Shown: piece after piece, positions 24,708 through 38,189 of the stretch
How the letters are laid out: each line of letters opens with the position of its first letter
Numbering within the stretch: position 1 is the stretch's first letter
Assembly: GCA_036023115.1 (NCBI GenBank)
Contig: JAYKKT010000046.1
Span: 2,182,501-2,246,500 of the forward strand
Length of the DNA stretch: 64,000 nt
Origin: Brasenia schreberi
Lineage: Eukaryota; Streptophyta; Magnoliopsida; Nymphaeales; Cabombaceae
Reading direction: 5' to 3'
Position numbers and translations under genes: made by a program
Notes under the pieces: generated by a model
Told to the model about the DNA's origin: nothing
Databases searched by the model: none
The model's input: only the letters and a program-made list of their open reading frames with translations

Positions 24708-27700
24708 ATGGACGGGCGTCTCCACTCTCAAACTCGCGGGGAGAAGAGAAAAGCGGAGAAGACGAAGAAGAAAAGGACGCGCCAAGAGAGCAGTGGAAAC
24801 TCTAAAACCCTAGCGGCTGCGGGATCAAAGAGGAAGAAGTCGAGGCTGAGAGGCAATGGTCGGAAGGGCGGCGTTGGCGGCACTGGACCCCGTCTCCCTT
24901 TCGGAATCCGGAGAGAACTCGCCGGCCTCTCTGGTTCTCTCTCGGACGACGGCTCCGTATCTGGAGCTGATTCGCCGGAGAATCGGCACCCTGGAGACTC
25001 CGTCTATGAATACGACGAGCCGTTGCCGCAGGAGGAGTCCACGAAGAACCGGCGCTTCGATCCCGTTGAGAGTTTTGAGTTTGAACTCCCCGAAGACTTT
25101 CAGGTGTGCTTTCGATTCTTAGGGTTTAGGTTTCTGTCTCTCTATAAAAGTCTGGCAAGGTGTATCAACCTGTGTTTATGACTCAAGCGTTGAGATGATT
25201 TAAGAGATACCTCATGATTGTGAGTTTTTATGTGTCTTTGATTCCTTAAATGCTAACAATGAAATTGCCGGTAATGCGTTGCGGAATTGGGAAGTTGGCC
25301 ATCCGCTGTGATTTCTTGTTAGATGTTATTTTGGTGGGAGGTAAGTTTCTTGCGCGGTTTTCTGAATAGGACGAGGAAATCGACGAGGAATTGGCTTCCC
25401 TCGATGGTGATGGAGATGACGACGACGAGGAGTTTGCTTCTTTTCTGGAAGTTCGCAATGGGCGTGGAGCCGAGAGTGACGAAGAAGAAGATGCTGATGA
25501 CAATGGTGACCTAGAAAGACATACTAGAATGCTCCAAGAGATTACTGGGTTGCCGAAGAATGCCTTTGAACGTAATTTCTTAACTATGCTCTTTCTCTCT
25601 TCCTGTTGATTTTTTCCCTTTTTGATAGGCAAGATGGGTTTAAGCAGACCCTTACTAGATGAGCACCCCTTTCTGAACTCCAGACCTTCCACTTAAAGGT
25701 TCTTTTGAGTCGACTTGTAACCAGGAGAGCTTGTAGCTCTTTGTGCCATATTTTCCATTTGTAACATTTACAGTGTTAGATATTTGTGCTTAACACTAAT
25801 TTGACGCTTTTTTATTTAAATGCTGACAGTAAGCAGAATGTTGTATCTGAGGAAAATTGTAATCCAGCTTGATATTTTGATTGTTTCTCCAGGAAATCAG
25901 AAGATGAACATCGAGTCCTCGGAGGCAACTGCAGAACCGGATGATAATTTGGGCCTCAATGAATGGAAAGGTGATGGCACCATTAGCCTCCAGGATCTCC
26001 TGGACCCTCTTTACGGAAAACCTGGTTATAGCAGTCTTAGGAAGAAAATGCTTCACCTGGAGCGAAAATCAGAACCTATTCAGGCCCCTCTTCCGAAGGT
26101 GATTCAGGAGAAAATGGATAGGGTGGCAGCCTACAAGTTGAGTAGAGATGATATTACAAAGTGGGAACCATTGGTCAAGAAGAACAGGGAAGCGCCTACT
26201 ATTTATTTTGACGAGGATGTGCAAGTTCATTCTCCTAGTGTTGGAGAAATCACATCAAAATTCAAGCCAAGGACAAACCTGGAGAAAAAAATTTCCTCAA
26301 TACTTCATGATGCTAGTGTTGTTGAAGCTCATGCTAAAGATGGTGCCATGCTTCTGGAGCTCAACAAGGTAATTTTTTCCTGCCATTTCTTAAAGCTTCC
26401 ATTTATTTATCTTTCATAAGACCTGAACAAGTAGCATGAGCCAAGTGGGTAGTGACTTGTAATACAATATTGTAATATTGACTTGAATATTGCCTTTCAG
26501 TATGTGCTGGATATTCACTAAAAACAAGTTTCTAGGAACAGGTATCTGTAACAGTGTATTCTCGTGACTGTAGCTCTTGCTTGTAAAAATTCCTGCTATA
26601 CTGGTCAAAATCAACGATTCCTGCAATTTGGCACTTCAAGTTGGCGTCTTTTTGTTTCAAAAACCGTTATCTTCTCAAATTTGGAGACATGGAATAAAAT
26701 AAGTAGAGAAAAGACAAACTTGATGAAGAATAAGAGCATTATCTTGAAGATCTACTGTGTGCTTCAAAGTGAAGGTCACCACAAAAATGGACAGTAAACA
26801 CAACTATTATATGACATAATTCTTCTTTTTCAAAAGAAGACAGGTTGGGTTGATTTTATCACATGGCAGGAAACTGGAAAATCAGTTTTGAATGGGCAGC
26901 TATGGTGATGTATTGTAGATAATACACGAGTATGGTAATACTTCAGAGATGCTACAAATCAAGGGGTTTAGTCATAAGATCCAAACTACCATGACCACAA
27001 AAACAATTAACATTATATAGTCAAGTGTGTTTTGGAGTGTACAGACACAGAAACATGGTATTTGGTTATGAAACTTAACAGAAAACACATGATTGCCTCT
27101 GTGTTCATAACCATTTGTAAGACCAATCAATGTGTGGGTTAGATGGCAGATGAGAACCAAACTAATGCCAAATTGTTTGACAAGTTGTAAATCCATTCAA
27201 AATTTATTTGGGGGAATACCTGAACTGTTTGCTGTCTGAGTCACGTGATGTTACGTTTGTCACCACTGATTGAAGAGTCGATTTAGAATATAATGGTTAT
27301 AATCTATAAGGTTGGCCGTTTCTCTTATCATGACTCTCTAGTTGGATGTATGGTATCATGAGTCATCCTCCCTTCAATTTGAGTAGCATGAAGGGGACAT
27401 TGCTTACGATTTCTCAAATTTCTGTTTGTCTGTTCGGTTTCCAGATTTCTGCTGAAAGTGTAAAAGAGAGGCAAAACCGTCTTGCAGAGATGCGGAGCCT
27501 GCTTTTTCGACATGAAATGAAAGCAAAGCGCATAAAGAAAATCAAGTCCAAGACATTTCATCGTATCCTTAAAAAGGATAGAAACAAATCTAAAGCCATT
27601 GACACTGAAACAGATCCTGAAGCTGCCAAAGAATATGCAATGAAGCAGGAATTCAGGCGTGCCGAGGTGAATATGAGTTTTTAATGTGTTTTGAAAGTTT

Positions 27701-30700
27701 ATTTGACTCTCTCTCATATCCGGAAGTTATTCCATCTTTCTTTGACTTCATAGATAACTGTTTATGCAGGAAAGAATGACGCTAAAACATAAAAACAACT
27801 CACAATGGGCAAAACGCATCTTGAAGCGTGGCCTGAAAGCACAAGATGAAGGGACTCGTGTTGCTATAGCTGAACAACTTCATCAACATGCTCTTTTGAC
27901 ACGAAAGATAGGCTCTGTAAAGGATAATAGTAGCACTGATAGCAGTAGCGATGAAGAAGAAGTTACTCTTGCAACAGAGAGTGACTTGGCACCAAAGCTG
28001 CTGGAAAAGGCGAAAGATAAAACTGAAAGTATCATCAAAGAAGAAGATGATCTGCCCAAGTCAGGGGTGCTTTCTTTGCCATTCATGGTAAACTGCAGTT
28101 CATTTTTGTTCCTTGCTGATGGTGAACAACGTACCTTGCTGAATTTGTGGTGCTTCATATAGATTATGTTGATATTTTGATACTTGGTCGGTTTTCTCTA
28201 TTTCATCATGTTCATTTCCTGATACATTTGTAGATAGCCTGTTATTTAATCTACCACCACTTGATTACTGTCTTCATTTGTGTTCTCTTTAATTTGTATT
28301 GTAAAGTACCTGGTAATATATGCTGGTATTGCGTTTCAAAACTGTGGAGCTTGTTGTCTGCTTGTATTGCATTTTCTATGCCCTTCTAGTTTTACTTATT
28401 TGGAGTCATATGGCATGCTTGCACTTCGAGTCTGTAATATTTCGATAAGCTCCAACATGATTTCTGCTTTGAGCCTTTCTCTTCCCACTTTTGGTTTCTG
28501 GTTGACATGAATTCTACTCTCCATGACTAAGCATTTTGACTGGGAACTCTTCCTTATGAAGCAGTTTCTTTGCTCAGTCATTGGTATGGCATATGGACAT
28601 TTAAAAGATGTAAGTTGTTGTTTCTATCTTCTATTCTGCTGCTTGACTTGGTAAGCACAACACATGCAGGTCCGCGGAATGGAAAAGAGAAAGGTGGCTG
28701 CTTATGAAGAGGCTCGCCATGCTCTTGATGAATATGATTCATTTGAGCCTAAAGACAGTTTGTCTCGTGTTGAAACTCGAAGCCTAGGTGTTTCAAGTGG
28801 CAGAAGGGTTTTTGGTGAAGCAAAAACACAAGCAGAGCAACCTGGTCGAAAGGTTAAACAAGATCATGTCAGTCGAGAATGGGATTCTGATGGTGAGGAA
28901 GGTGACACTGAACATGAGGATAATGCCAATTCTGGTCCTCAAAAAAGCAGGCAAACTCCAGATGCCGTGGAGGTTGATCCTACCTTATTGTTGGAAGATT
29001 TGGGGATCTGCCATGATCCAGTGTTTAAGGTATACTTGTGTCTTCTGTGCATCTTTCTGATCTATTTTCAAAACGTTTCAAGGCATTTTCTAAATGTGTT
29101 ATCAGTTATTGGCGACTCAACCTTCCCAAAGCTTGGCTTCCGATAAAGGAGGGGTCTGTCTTGGATGTGGATCCCACCAAAAGTCCGAACTTGAGCATGC
29201 TTGGGTTAGAACAGGACTAGGACTTGTAACTTCTTAGTAACATGCCTATACATGTCCAAATTTGAAAATAAAACGAAGTATGGCCTATGATTGTAAGGAT
29301 TTTTTTTTTTGCTTCACCTGTCAGCTATTTGCCACACTAATGATTTTTCCAATCCACAATTTTGGAGAACTAGAAAAGAAGTACAGCCCATGGTTGGATT
29401 TGTGGGCTGTAGCACAGAGCCCACGATATTACCATGAGCTATTTGTCCCTCCCACCCCCTGAGTTTTTATATCTACCATGTCTCGTAGAAATTGCTCGTT
29501 GCACCCTCTAGACAACCCATCGAATGAGGTTAATCTACGTTGTCTTTTGGCATGTAGGATCTCAATGATTTAAAAAGAGAACCAGGTCCCAGGACCACAT
29601 TTGAGGTCTCCATTTGTGCTCCAGAATCAATTAAACAGGTCAGCTTGAGCTTTCATACTGAGAAAATCAATCTTCATTTAGCGATTTTGCTTTTCTTTAT
29701 CTGATTCTACTTTATGAAATTGTTGCCTTGTTCAGGGGAAACGTGACAAAATAGAAGACATTAAAAATGTGAAATTGCCTAACATCCAGGAGGGAAATGC
29801 TTGCCATGATGAGGTACAATCTTTACTTGATTAAACAGTAAAAATATTTTTAGTTTTGTTGGGGGGGGAGTACAGGAAACTAGAATGACATAAAGAGGGA
29901 TGCTACTGGCAATAAAACAGAATCTGGCGAGGTGAATTTCCTGATATATTTCTTTCTTGTGTGTTTTTGGTACATTTTTGTGTTTGTGAAGGGAATGGGC
30001 CAACCTACTGTCTCTGATTATGAAGATGAGGCAAATGATGAGAATCAATCTGTTGACTCTTTGTCGGACTATGAACTTCCTTCAATGCCTGAGCTCATAC
30101 ATCGTGCTTTCGCTGGTGATGATGTGGAGGCCGAATTTGAGAAGGAGAAGCTGGAAGCTCTGAATGAGGAAAATCCTGTACCTGAGAAACCAACTTCTCT
30201 TCCTGGATGGGGACAATGGACTGATATTCAGCAGAAAAAAGGCTTGCCTTCATGGATGTTAGAAGAGCATGAAAGTGCAAAGAAGGTCAGGGAAGCTGCA
30301 CTTAAATTGCGGAAAGATGCTAACCTTAAACATGTCATCCTATCTGAAAAACCCAACAAAAAGGTCAGTGGAATCTCTATCTTAATTCTTGAAACATGCC
30401 TGAAATTCTCAAGTTTGAAATTGATACTTCTCAAACTGTATTTGGATGATCTTGAGGGTCTCATTTTTTTAGCTGCTAAAATACTAATGTCTACAGCTCT
30501 TTCAAGGCACAAAACAGTATCTGTTACAATATTTTGTTGTGAAAGAAGTATATAACCTGATTTTTCTCGTTCTCTGTTGATGGTTACGTTAGTAGAGCTT
30601 CTCTCATCTTGATGCCTCATTTCTATGGTACCTATTTGACACCCTTTTGTAGTTGCCGTTAGTGATGTGTGTGTTTGTGCACGCGGTTGTATATGATGAG

Positions 30701-32141
30701 CAAAATTAAGTCATCAGAACGAGAATCATTTGGGTTGCGGCAGGTGATTATTGTCGTCATGGTGGCAGTGATGGTAGTGGTGAGCATAGCATAAGAACAT
30801 GATGGTGATAGCAGTAGCCGGTGGTGGTGCTGGAGGCATCGGCAGGTGATGATGGTAGTGACAGAATGTGATGGTGGCAGACTTCCAAGCGTTGTGGTGT
30901 TGAAGGTAGGAGATGGTGGTTGGTTTCATGCTGATGATAAGAAGTTTTTTAGTAGAAAGGTGTTTAAGGTAGAGCGAGGATGGGTTATACTCAGTTGTCA
31001 CCAGCGATCTTGATACCCTTCATAATACTGAATATTGTTTGGCATATATATTTCCTATAGCTGCGGTTTTTCACTTCGGAAGAGAGATGCCTGTACTTAC
31101 TGCTACAAGACTTCCAAGTACTCCTGTTGAGGTCTTTTTGTTGGTTATGGTGCCAATCGAGCGATATCCACTTGCCTTATTGAATGTGTTTTTAAATGTT
31201 TAGTTTTTGTTTGTTTTGCATATTTTTGGCATTGGGTATGATTGTTTGTGTTCAAGCAGGCTGAGAAGTTCTATACGGCAGCATTACCATTCCCGCACAA
31301 GCATGAGGAAGCTTTTGAGCAAAGCATCAGGATGCCTCTTGGGCCAGATTTTAATACAGCGAAGTCATTTCGAGAACTAAACCGGCCATCGGTCAGTATA
31401 AATACTATGCCACTACTTATGTTTCATGTTTAATGCAACAAATATTTTCTATTTTCTTCTAAGTTATTGCAGTTCTGATTAAGAATACAAGTAGGTAGAG
31501 GTGAGTAAATTTGTCCAATTCCCTCTTTTCCCCCTTTATTGTGTAGAATCCTTCTCAGTTGATATTTGAACCAGAATTTTCTCAAACATGGCAACTCTGC
31601 TCAAGAGGATGCTAAGCATACATGAAACTGTACTGATTGATTCCCCTGATTTAAATATTATTGCAACCTGGACCTCAGTTTCTAGGTGAGGTTGATGAGA
31701 TTCCTTCTCCTAAGGCGTTTACTGTTATGGGCTCAACTCTTTGTTGACATTCTTAACAACGGATCTCGTCATGCTACTTGGCTCACAGTCGGTTGCGTGC
31801 TAAGCAAAGCGCTGAAAGTTGCAGCCTTATGTATATTATTGCTTGTCGATGGTTTTGTGTAAAACTTTGCATGAAGATTTCCAATGGACTTTTTGTCATT
31901 TGGCTCTCTTATGTCCAGCTTATTTGTCGCATTGTTATATGTAGAAGGTTCTTGTTGCTAATTCACTCATTGCCTGCATTATTATCTTCAGGTGGTTAAG
32001 AGATCTGGTGTCCCAATAAATCCTATCAAGTTCAAGGAGGTGAACCCTCTAGATAATGGATCAGAATTCAAGTCTAGCAATCAAGATGTGAAACCGTCCA
32101 AGATGAAGGCTGCCAAGAAGAAAAGCAAGACAAAAGGATAG
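24708..32141 (+). CDS. UTP14: UTP14, U3 snoRNP / SSU processome protein
   Basis: Twelve exons join without a frame error: 24708-25103, 25370-25571, 25893-26368, 27445-27666, 27770-28087, 28670-29029, 29558-29638, 29736-29813, 29884-29931, 29992-30363, 31260-31391, 31992-32141; 944 residues. UTP14 is a nucleolar factor that activates the helicase Dhr1 and is needed for 18S rRNA maturation. Residues 1-60 are Lys/Arg-rich; about 133-185 are very acidic. Exon 3 carries GDGTISLQDLLDPLYGKPGY and WEPLVKKNREAPTIYF, exon 4 RLAEMRSLLFRHEMKAKRIK with KIKSKTFHRILKK, exon 10 LPGWGQWTD near residue 797, and exons 11-12 FPHKHEEAFEQSIRMPLGP then INPIKF, the C-terminal signature. The ATG at 24708 is the first in frame. 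Exon 9 is only 48 bases and the intron after it only 60. A SINE lies in intron 2. It appears intact. Confidence 0.94.
25625..25750 (-). repeat. SINE family A copy in UTP14 intron 2
   Basis: On the minus strand: AGCTCTCCTGGTTACAAGTC (A-box side), TAAGTGGAAGGTCTGGAGTT (B-box side), then a T-rich end. The head AGCTCTCCTGG is shared with 40015-40115 and 42160-42240. Confidence 0.6.
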
Positions 32142-32839
32142 CAATGGAGCGATGGTGGTTAATGATCGATGCCGCTTCATATCCAAAGCACTAGTTAGCA
32201 AACTTTACCACGTGCATTGGTGGTTTCATTCATCTTACTGGTATTGCTGCCTGATACTGGACGTTCGTAGCCATCTAGTGTTCTTCTGGAGCAACTGATC
32301 GTGGCTTTGATCCACTTTATAAAAGAAAACAAGTCAAAGAAGGGCTAAGGATATTCATTTGCTGGTAGAATGTAATAATCTTTTAGAGATTCTATATAGA
32401 CAGCCATTTTTTGTGGAGACTTCAACCAAAGATGAGACTAGGTTTGTCTGTCACATGCAAGTTAATTTATGGATGGCATAATGCAAGAAGAGGCTGGAGT
32501 TTGTAAGAATAGTGTTTATGCCAGACTCTCTTTACCTGCTGTACCAATTGGGTTCTTCATGTAGAGCTGCTTGTCCAGAATTCTTTGAGAAATAGGAGAT
32601 CAACAATTCTTCAGCAATACTCTTTCTTGTGTGATTGTGTAGCGACTGCAAATGAAGTTTGAGAAATTGTGACAGGATGAATCAGCATAGTTAGGTGTTC
32701 AAACTTGAGAAATTAGACATCTTCTTTAGATGCTTCCACCATCTTACAAGTTACGAGATAGACATGTTTTCTTTTGGTGGGAAGTTCCATGCCGAACTAA
32801 AGAAGCATTTGCTTTACAATTTATAGCGCACACACACAC

Positions 32840-32887
<48 letters not shown>

Positions 32888-34808
32888 TTGTTTATAATTG
32901 GTCATGTCCAACTGATGGTGGTAGATCTTGTTCTTATTTGTGATTGCAGGTTTGCGTGTTTTGCAACTTAGACATTGGTGCTTTGTGCATGACATGTGGA
33001 TGTTTCGCGGTCATGCCAACCGACTTCAAGGTAGTTGTGGCAATTGTTATGGTGTTGTGTAAAAGGCACTATGGCAATTGAAGTTGAGTGCGTTTGTTCG
33101 ACCATGCGTCGGTCTTGCAGCCGCATTGGTTCCTAAAACATGCCAAAACCTTTGTGATGGTAGCACTTCCCACAGCTGAAAGTGACACGTGTGGAAATAC
33201 TGGGAGCTGCCTATGTTATAATCCACTTGTTTATGAGAGCCAGATTTGATATTGTTTCTTTTGTGGGTGCGAATTTTTAATTTAGATTCAACCAACTCAA
33301 TTCCAATTACTTGAATTCCATAATGCTGATATATGACCTGGTTTTGATCCATTTGAAAATGCTGTAAGACGGTTTCACTCGATATAATGAGGCTGCACAT
33401 TGTGTTTTTCACAAAACTGTAGAATTCTTTTCTGGAGTTTTCTTCATATAATTTTTGAGAAAACTTATAATTTTTTCAAAAAGTTTTTAGGTTATTGTGA
33501 TTAACATTATACTTAAATATTAATTAATACTAAATTAATGTTATTTAGTATTATTAATTATTGTATATTTAATTTAATAATATTAAAGTTATACTATATT
33601 TTAATATAGTATTAATAATAATGTTGCTGCTCTGAGCACATAAATCTGTCTCCCATGTCATCTTTAGGTGACACCGTTAATGGATTTGAACTAACCTAAT
33701 AAAACAAGATATTGTAACAAAAATTTTGAATCACATGGATCAAATTTATTCAGAAGGTATTTATCCAAAGTTTCCCTCATTCTTTTAAGATAAAAAGATA
33801 ATTGCGACATTATTCGAGGTCAATTACAAACGCACAGCAGTCGAGAAAATGAGAAGACCGAGTTAATTACCAACAGGTAAGAAGAAACAAAAGACACGAA
33901 TAATAACCGGAATTCTTACAGATAATGGGATGGCCAAGAAGGTGAAAACTCCTCGCATCCCTTGATATCCAAATCCTCCACATGGTGAATGCCGCAGTCG
34001 TGCTATCTTTCCAATTTGAGGACTCTTCGCCACTTGCAACCAGCCTTAACGAAACTGCATAATTTCTTTTGGCAGAAGATGATTCTGTAACTATTTATGC
34101 GCATCTGTACTCCTAAATTAACAATGTGAAGGGATTTGGTAGTCACCAAGTTTTTTATAGTAAAATACCATCAAAGTGAAGGATGTAGTTTTGGACCATA
34201 CAGTTGATATTCATCAGTAATTGGACATAACGTTAATAGGATATTTGATGTTGAATTCACAGTAAATGATGTAGAAGCTAGTATGAACCATTATTTAGCC
34301 AGAGTATGACTGCCATCTCACGGGACAGGAGGCCTACCATCTCATGGGGCATAGAAGCTGAGCCAATCAGAGGAAAAAGATGAATGTACAGAACATGGTT
34401 GGTTGTCAGCTCACCAGTCGAAGCAAGACCTCCAGTCTTTAATGTAACATATTTGTTTTAATGCGCTTTTGATGGTTTCTTTGGGGCAGAATGTGCTTTT
34501 ACAAGTTTTGGTTTATCAGATGAGCACTTGCATTAGGGAAGATTACAGAAAATAATATGAACTTGATGTAAGTTCTTCCATGGGTAATGGTGAATAGGTT
34601 CAGACCATGGATTTTTTGTCAGGAAGTTTGAAAGGTCTCTATGGCGCGTGATTGACAGCATGCATAGAAACAGTCTTACATCAATCAAGTATTTGCACTA
34701 AGATGGGCATTTAACCACATGATCAATCAGTAATCACATAGAGATGGCACTTAGACCGGGTAATGGTGAATACAATCTGACCATGCATTTTTCTCATCCT
34801 TGTCTTGC
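32142..34808. other. intergenic after UTP14, no supported gene
   Basis: Contains the UTP14 3' UTR (its end is not defined), a CA/GA microsatellite at 32828-32884, and an AT-rich dispersed element at about 33440-33770. No coding family was recognised. Confidence 0.5.
32828..32884. repeat. (CA)n-(GA)n microsatellite
   Basis: CA repeats followed by about 20 GA units. Confidence 0.9.
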
Positions 34809-35840
34809 TCAGTTAACACACTTCCATACAGCACTGTTACACTTAAAACCACTCCCGAAATTAAGCTGCAATACTCTTTCTCCTCCTTTTACCTTTAATA
34901 TATGCGAGCTCGTACCATACAGAAGAAGATGATGTATTCCCAAACCTATAGAGGGTCATCCTTGAAGGCTCTGCTGTTCACTTGTAAGGCCAAGATTTTT
35001 CTCCACTTGTTCCACAATTGTCCTTCCTCCCGCAGGAAGAATACAGAAGTGATGAATTGACCTCTTAAAGTCAGGGATATACAATTGATCGTTGGCTTCT
35101 CAAAATTTTCTGGCAGACTACTGATAATCCGTATCGGAATTTTTCAGAAAGTGGCCACACAGGACCTAATGTTGAGATATTGGTTGCGGGGGCATCTCTC
35201 GCAATCTTTACTTTTGAGAGGTAGTGGCCAGCATGACCACCTCGATCTTCCTTAAGAAATACGCACCTATAAGAATCATCATCGTGTCCCTTGTGCGTCC
35301 TTAGAGTATGTTCAAGCATATATTTTGCTTTATTTTTGTCCTCTCTTTTCCCCATCTAGTATGGGAAAAAGCTTAGCTGTTGTTTGTCCTCTTTTCTGTT
35401 GCCAATTAGTATGGCTGCAGCGCCCATCCGAAATAAGCAATTACACATCAACATAGACGACGTTCCCTGAATAACCAACCATACGGACCTATAGTTTCTG
35501 TGGTAAAAATCAAAGCTAGAGAGTTCTTATGAACTTCTAACAAATTTCTAGCGAGTTGTATAGAAATTATTCCCGCACTACAAACCATCCCAGAGAGGTT
35601 AAAACTCATGACGCTGTTTTTCATTTTGAATCTGCTAATAAGCATGGAACAGATTGATGAAGTAGCAGTAAAACCCGAATGATTTGAGATCAGGATGCCT
35701 ATGGAGTTTGGACTTATGTTGTGCTTAGTAAGCTGGCTGAGATATTGCTGCAGTGAACTGCATCCCTGCGATGTAGAGAAATAGGGAAGATGAGAGATTG
35801 CTCCAATGGAAAACCCTGTTTGAGTACGGACTGATATCAA
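34809..35840 (-). pseudogene. 3-ketoacyl-CoA synthase (KCS) pseudogene, C-terminal part
   Basis: Minus-strand pieces follow KCS (FAE1/CUT1 type) from its middle to its C-terminus. 35448-35840 reads SPNSIGILISN and NLSGMVCSAGIISIQLARNL, with the active-site Cys codon at 35580-35582. Then MLMCNCLFRMGAAAIL (other frame), KAKYMLEHTLRTHKG and NISTLGPVWPLSEK (35071-35355), YIPDFKRSIHHFCI with AGGRTIVEQVEKNLGL (about 34985-35065), [20 protein letters not shown] and [13 protein letters not shown], then stop at 34809. At least three frameshifts, an in-frame change of the catalytic HAGG histidine to Pro, and a 32-bp LINE tail at 35351-35382 show it is dead. The N-terminal half with its membrane segments is missing. 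KCS enzymes condense malonyl-CoA with acyl-CoA in very-long-chain fatty acid synthesis. Confidence 0.9.
35351..35382 (+). mobile_element. 32-bp RTE LINE tail insertion with target-site duplications
   Basis: The inserted 32 bases run from CCCATCTAGTATGGGAAAAA to GCTTAGCTGTTG, the family 3' tail. It is flanked by TTTGTCCTCTCTTTTC (35335-35350) and TTTGTCCTCTTTTCTG (35383-35398), near-identical direct repeats of about 16 bases. Removing it restores continuity of the KCS alignment between the GN and KREDK segments. Confidence 0.85.
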
Positions 35841-36480
35841 GTAAGGAATCTTGTCACAGCTTCTGATTTAATGTTTGAGCCCTGTTTCCTGCTAGCTGAA
35901 TCACTGCTCCGATTGTTCTGGTTGGAAATTATAGAAGTTGCAGTAGAATGTGAACCAAGTTGTCAAAACTGCTTTCAGTTACGCATTTTTTTCCCATTTA
36001 GCATGAAAGAAGATGAAAATCAGGACACACAAAACTAGCTTTGTGGTCATCACTGTGGCATGATACTGTCAACAGATAGCTTGTCATTTGTTTATATACT
36101 CTACTCTGACATAAGCCAAACCTGGTTAAGCCTCGCAATATAAATTAGTGAGCCAGGTTTCCATCATGGTTATGAAGCAACAATGGCATAATCAGATGAC
36201 TTGTTTTGTTACCTTGCGGACTTGCCCTGTCATTTAGTTCAACTGACAATGAATTTCCCCTTCACTTGCATCTGGATTATGTGGTGCTATGGTGATTTGA
36301 GGCAATCAAACTTGAAAACACAAAAATCAATCAGGTAAAGAGTTCGATCAAAATAGCAGACATGGATTACTAAGGTATTCATGGAAAAAAATTCCGTACA
36401 AAATTCAAGTTTAAGTTAAGCTGATAGTTTTCTGACTGCACATGTTGTAGTCTTTATCTTTATATCACTTGACGTACTTT

Positions 36481-38106
36481 GTTTTTTGCTATGTTGCATG
36501 GATACGGGTACGATACCAGTATATGGTATGGGTATTGGTACACAATTTTTTTTAAAACTAAGGTACAAGTACGCTACTATTAAAAAACATAATAAAAAGA
36601 TAAATTTACATAAATAAATATAAACACAATTACATAGCATTCTACGTTTTAAAGAGGTGGTGCTTGGCTGATAAATATCAAATTCAATCACCAATTTACT
36701 AGAGAATGCCTAAGATCTCTATTATGGTGAATAGACATATGATCTTGATCTTAAATTTAAATTTATAGTAAAGCATTTGTGGGCAATAATAGAAGGGCAA
36801 CTTCTCGTGACATAAGATACATCGAGAGCCAAATAAATACAATATATAAAAATAAGAAATTTCATTCAATAACATTTTCAATCAACTATATACATATGAC
36901 TTTCATATCAAAATTTATATTATAAACAAAATATCTTTGAATCCAAATACATTAAGCTTCAAACTCCAATAGTCTTCATCTTAATATTTCCTTCACTATC
37001 ATATGTAAAAAGGATTGCTTCCATATTTGATTCATCAAGAGACAATGATGGAAGGATACATATACTCAAAGTGAGCAATCTTTTTCAGGTCTTCGAAATG
37101 CAAATTTACTACCTATAGAAGTGGACAAAGTACTACCACTAGCAGACATATTAGACATATGAAAATAAACAATATCTGACTATCAATAAACAAAAATAGA
37201 ATCACAAATATCAAGCAAAAATAAGACATGAGATAAATGTTGGAACAATAATGAATCAGAGATAAATATTTTGTGTTTAGTGCATTTTATATTCCTTGTC
37301 TCCGAAATTAATTTGAACATCACCTACTCCAAAGAGCAATTTCACCAAGCAAATGAAGCAGAAACTAAATTATTAAAAGAAGACAACAACAGACAGACCT
37401 TGCACGGATAACATCTCATCAAGAGATAATGGAGAATGCTTGACACAAAAAGAAGCACTTTAGAATGTCTTACAGCACGTAATTTAGTCGAAAGCGTTAA
37501 AGATTTACCAATTGATAAATATCGTCCCATAGACTGTTATTTAGTTACCCCTGGTGAATAGATTTACCAATTGCCAAAACGTCATGAAACCGTGAATAGA
37601 TTATTTCGAAAACAGTTCAAAAGAGTCAAAATAAATAAGAAACATGAAAAAGAGAAATCCTCAAAGTCGAAGTTGACTCCTAATTAGATTGAAAGCCGAA
37701 TAGAATAGAGTATCATCATACTATTGAGCAAGCACTAAATTCTCATAAAACCCATAGATTCAAGATCAAAAGTGTCCATAAAAAGAAAAGTAGGAAAAGA
37801 AACATATAAGGAATTAAAGAAAATAAATGGTGGTTTACAAAATCAACGATCTTACCAAACCTGGAAACCTAATTCATACACAAAAAACCATAAAAAAAAA
37901 GCTTCCCCGACCTGAATTTGAAGAAGGAGGCTTCCTGATGAGAATGTCGGTGAGGTTGCTCTCGGTTGGTGGGTTCTTCATAATTGGGGTAGCTTGTTAA
38001 AATAAATCAGTGCAAAACTCAGATAACTTATCACCAAAGAATAAGAAATTAGGAATAATATAGTCATTCTGAGAAATGCAAATGAGTTCATCATCATCAT
38101 CATCAT

Positions 38107-38189
<83 letters not shown>

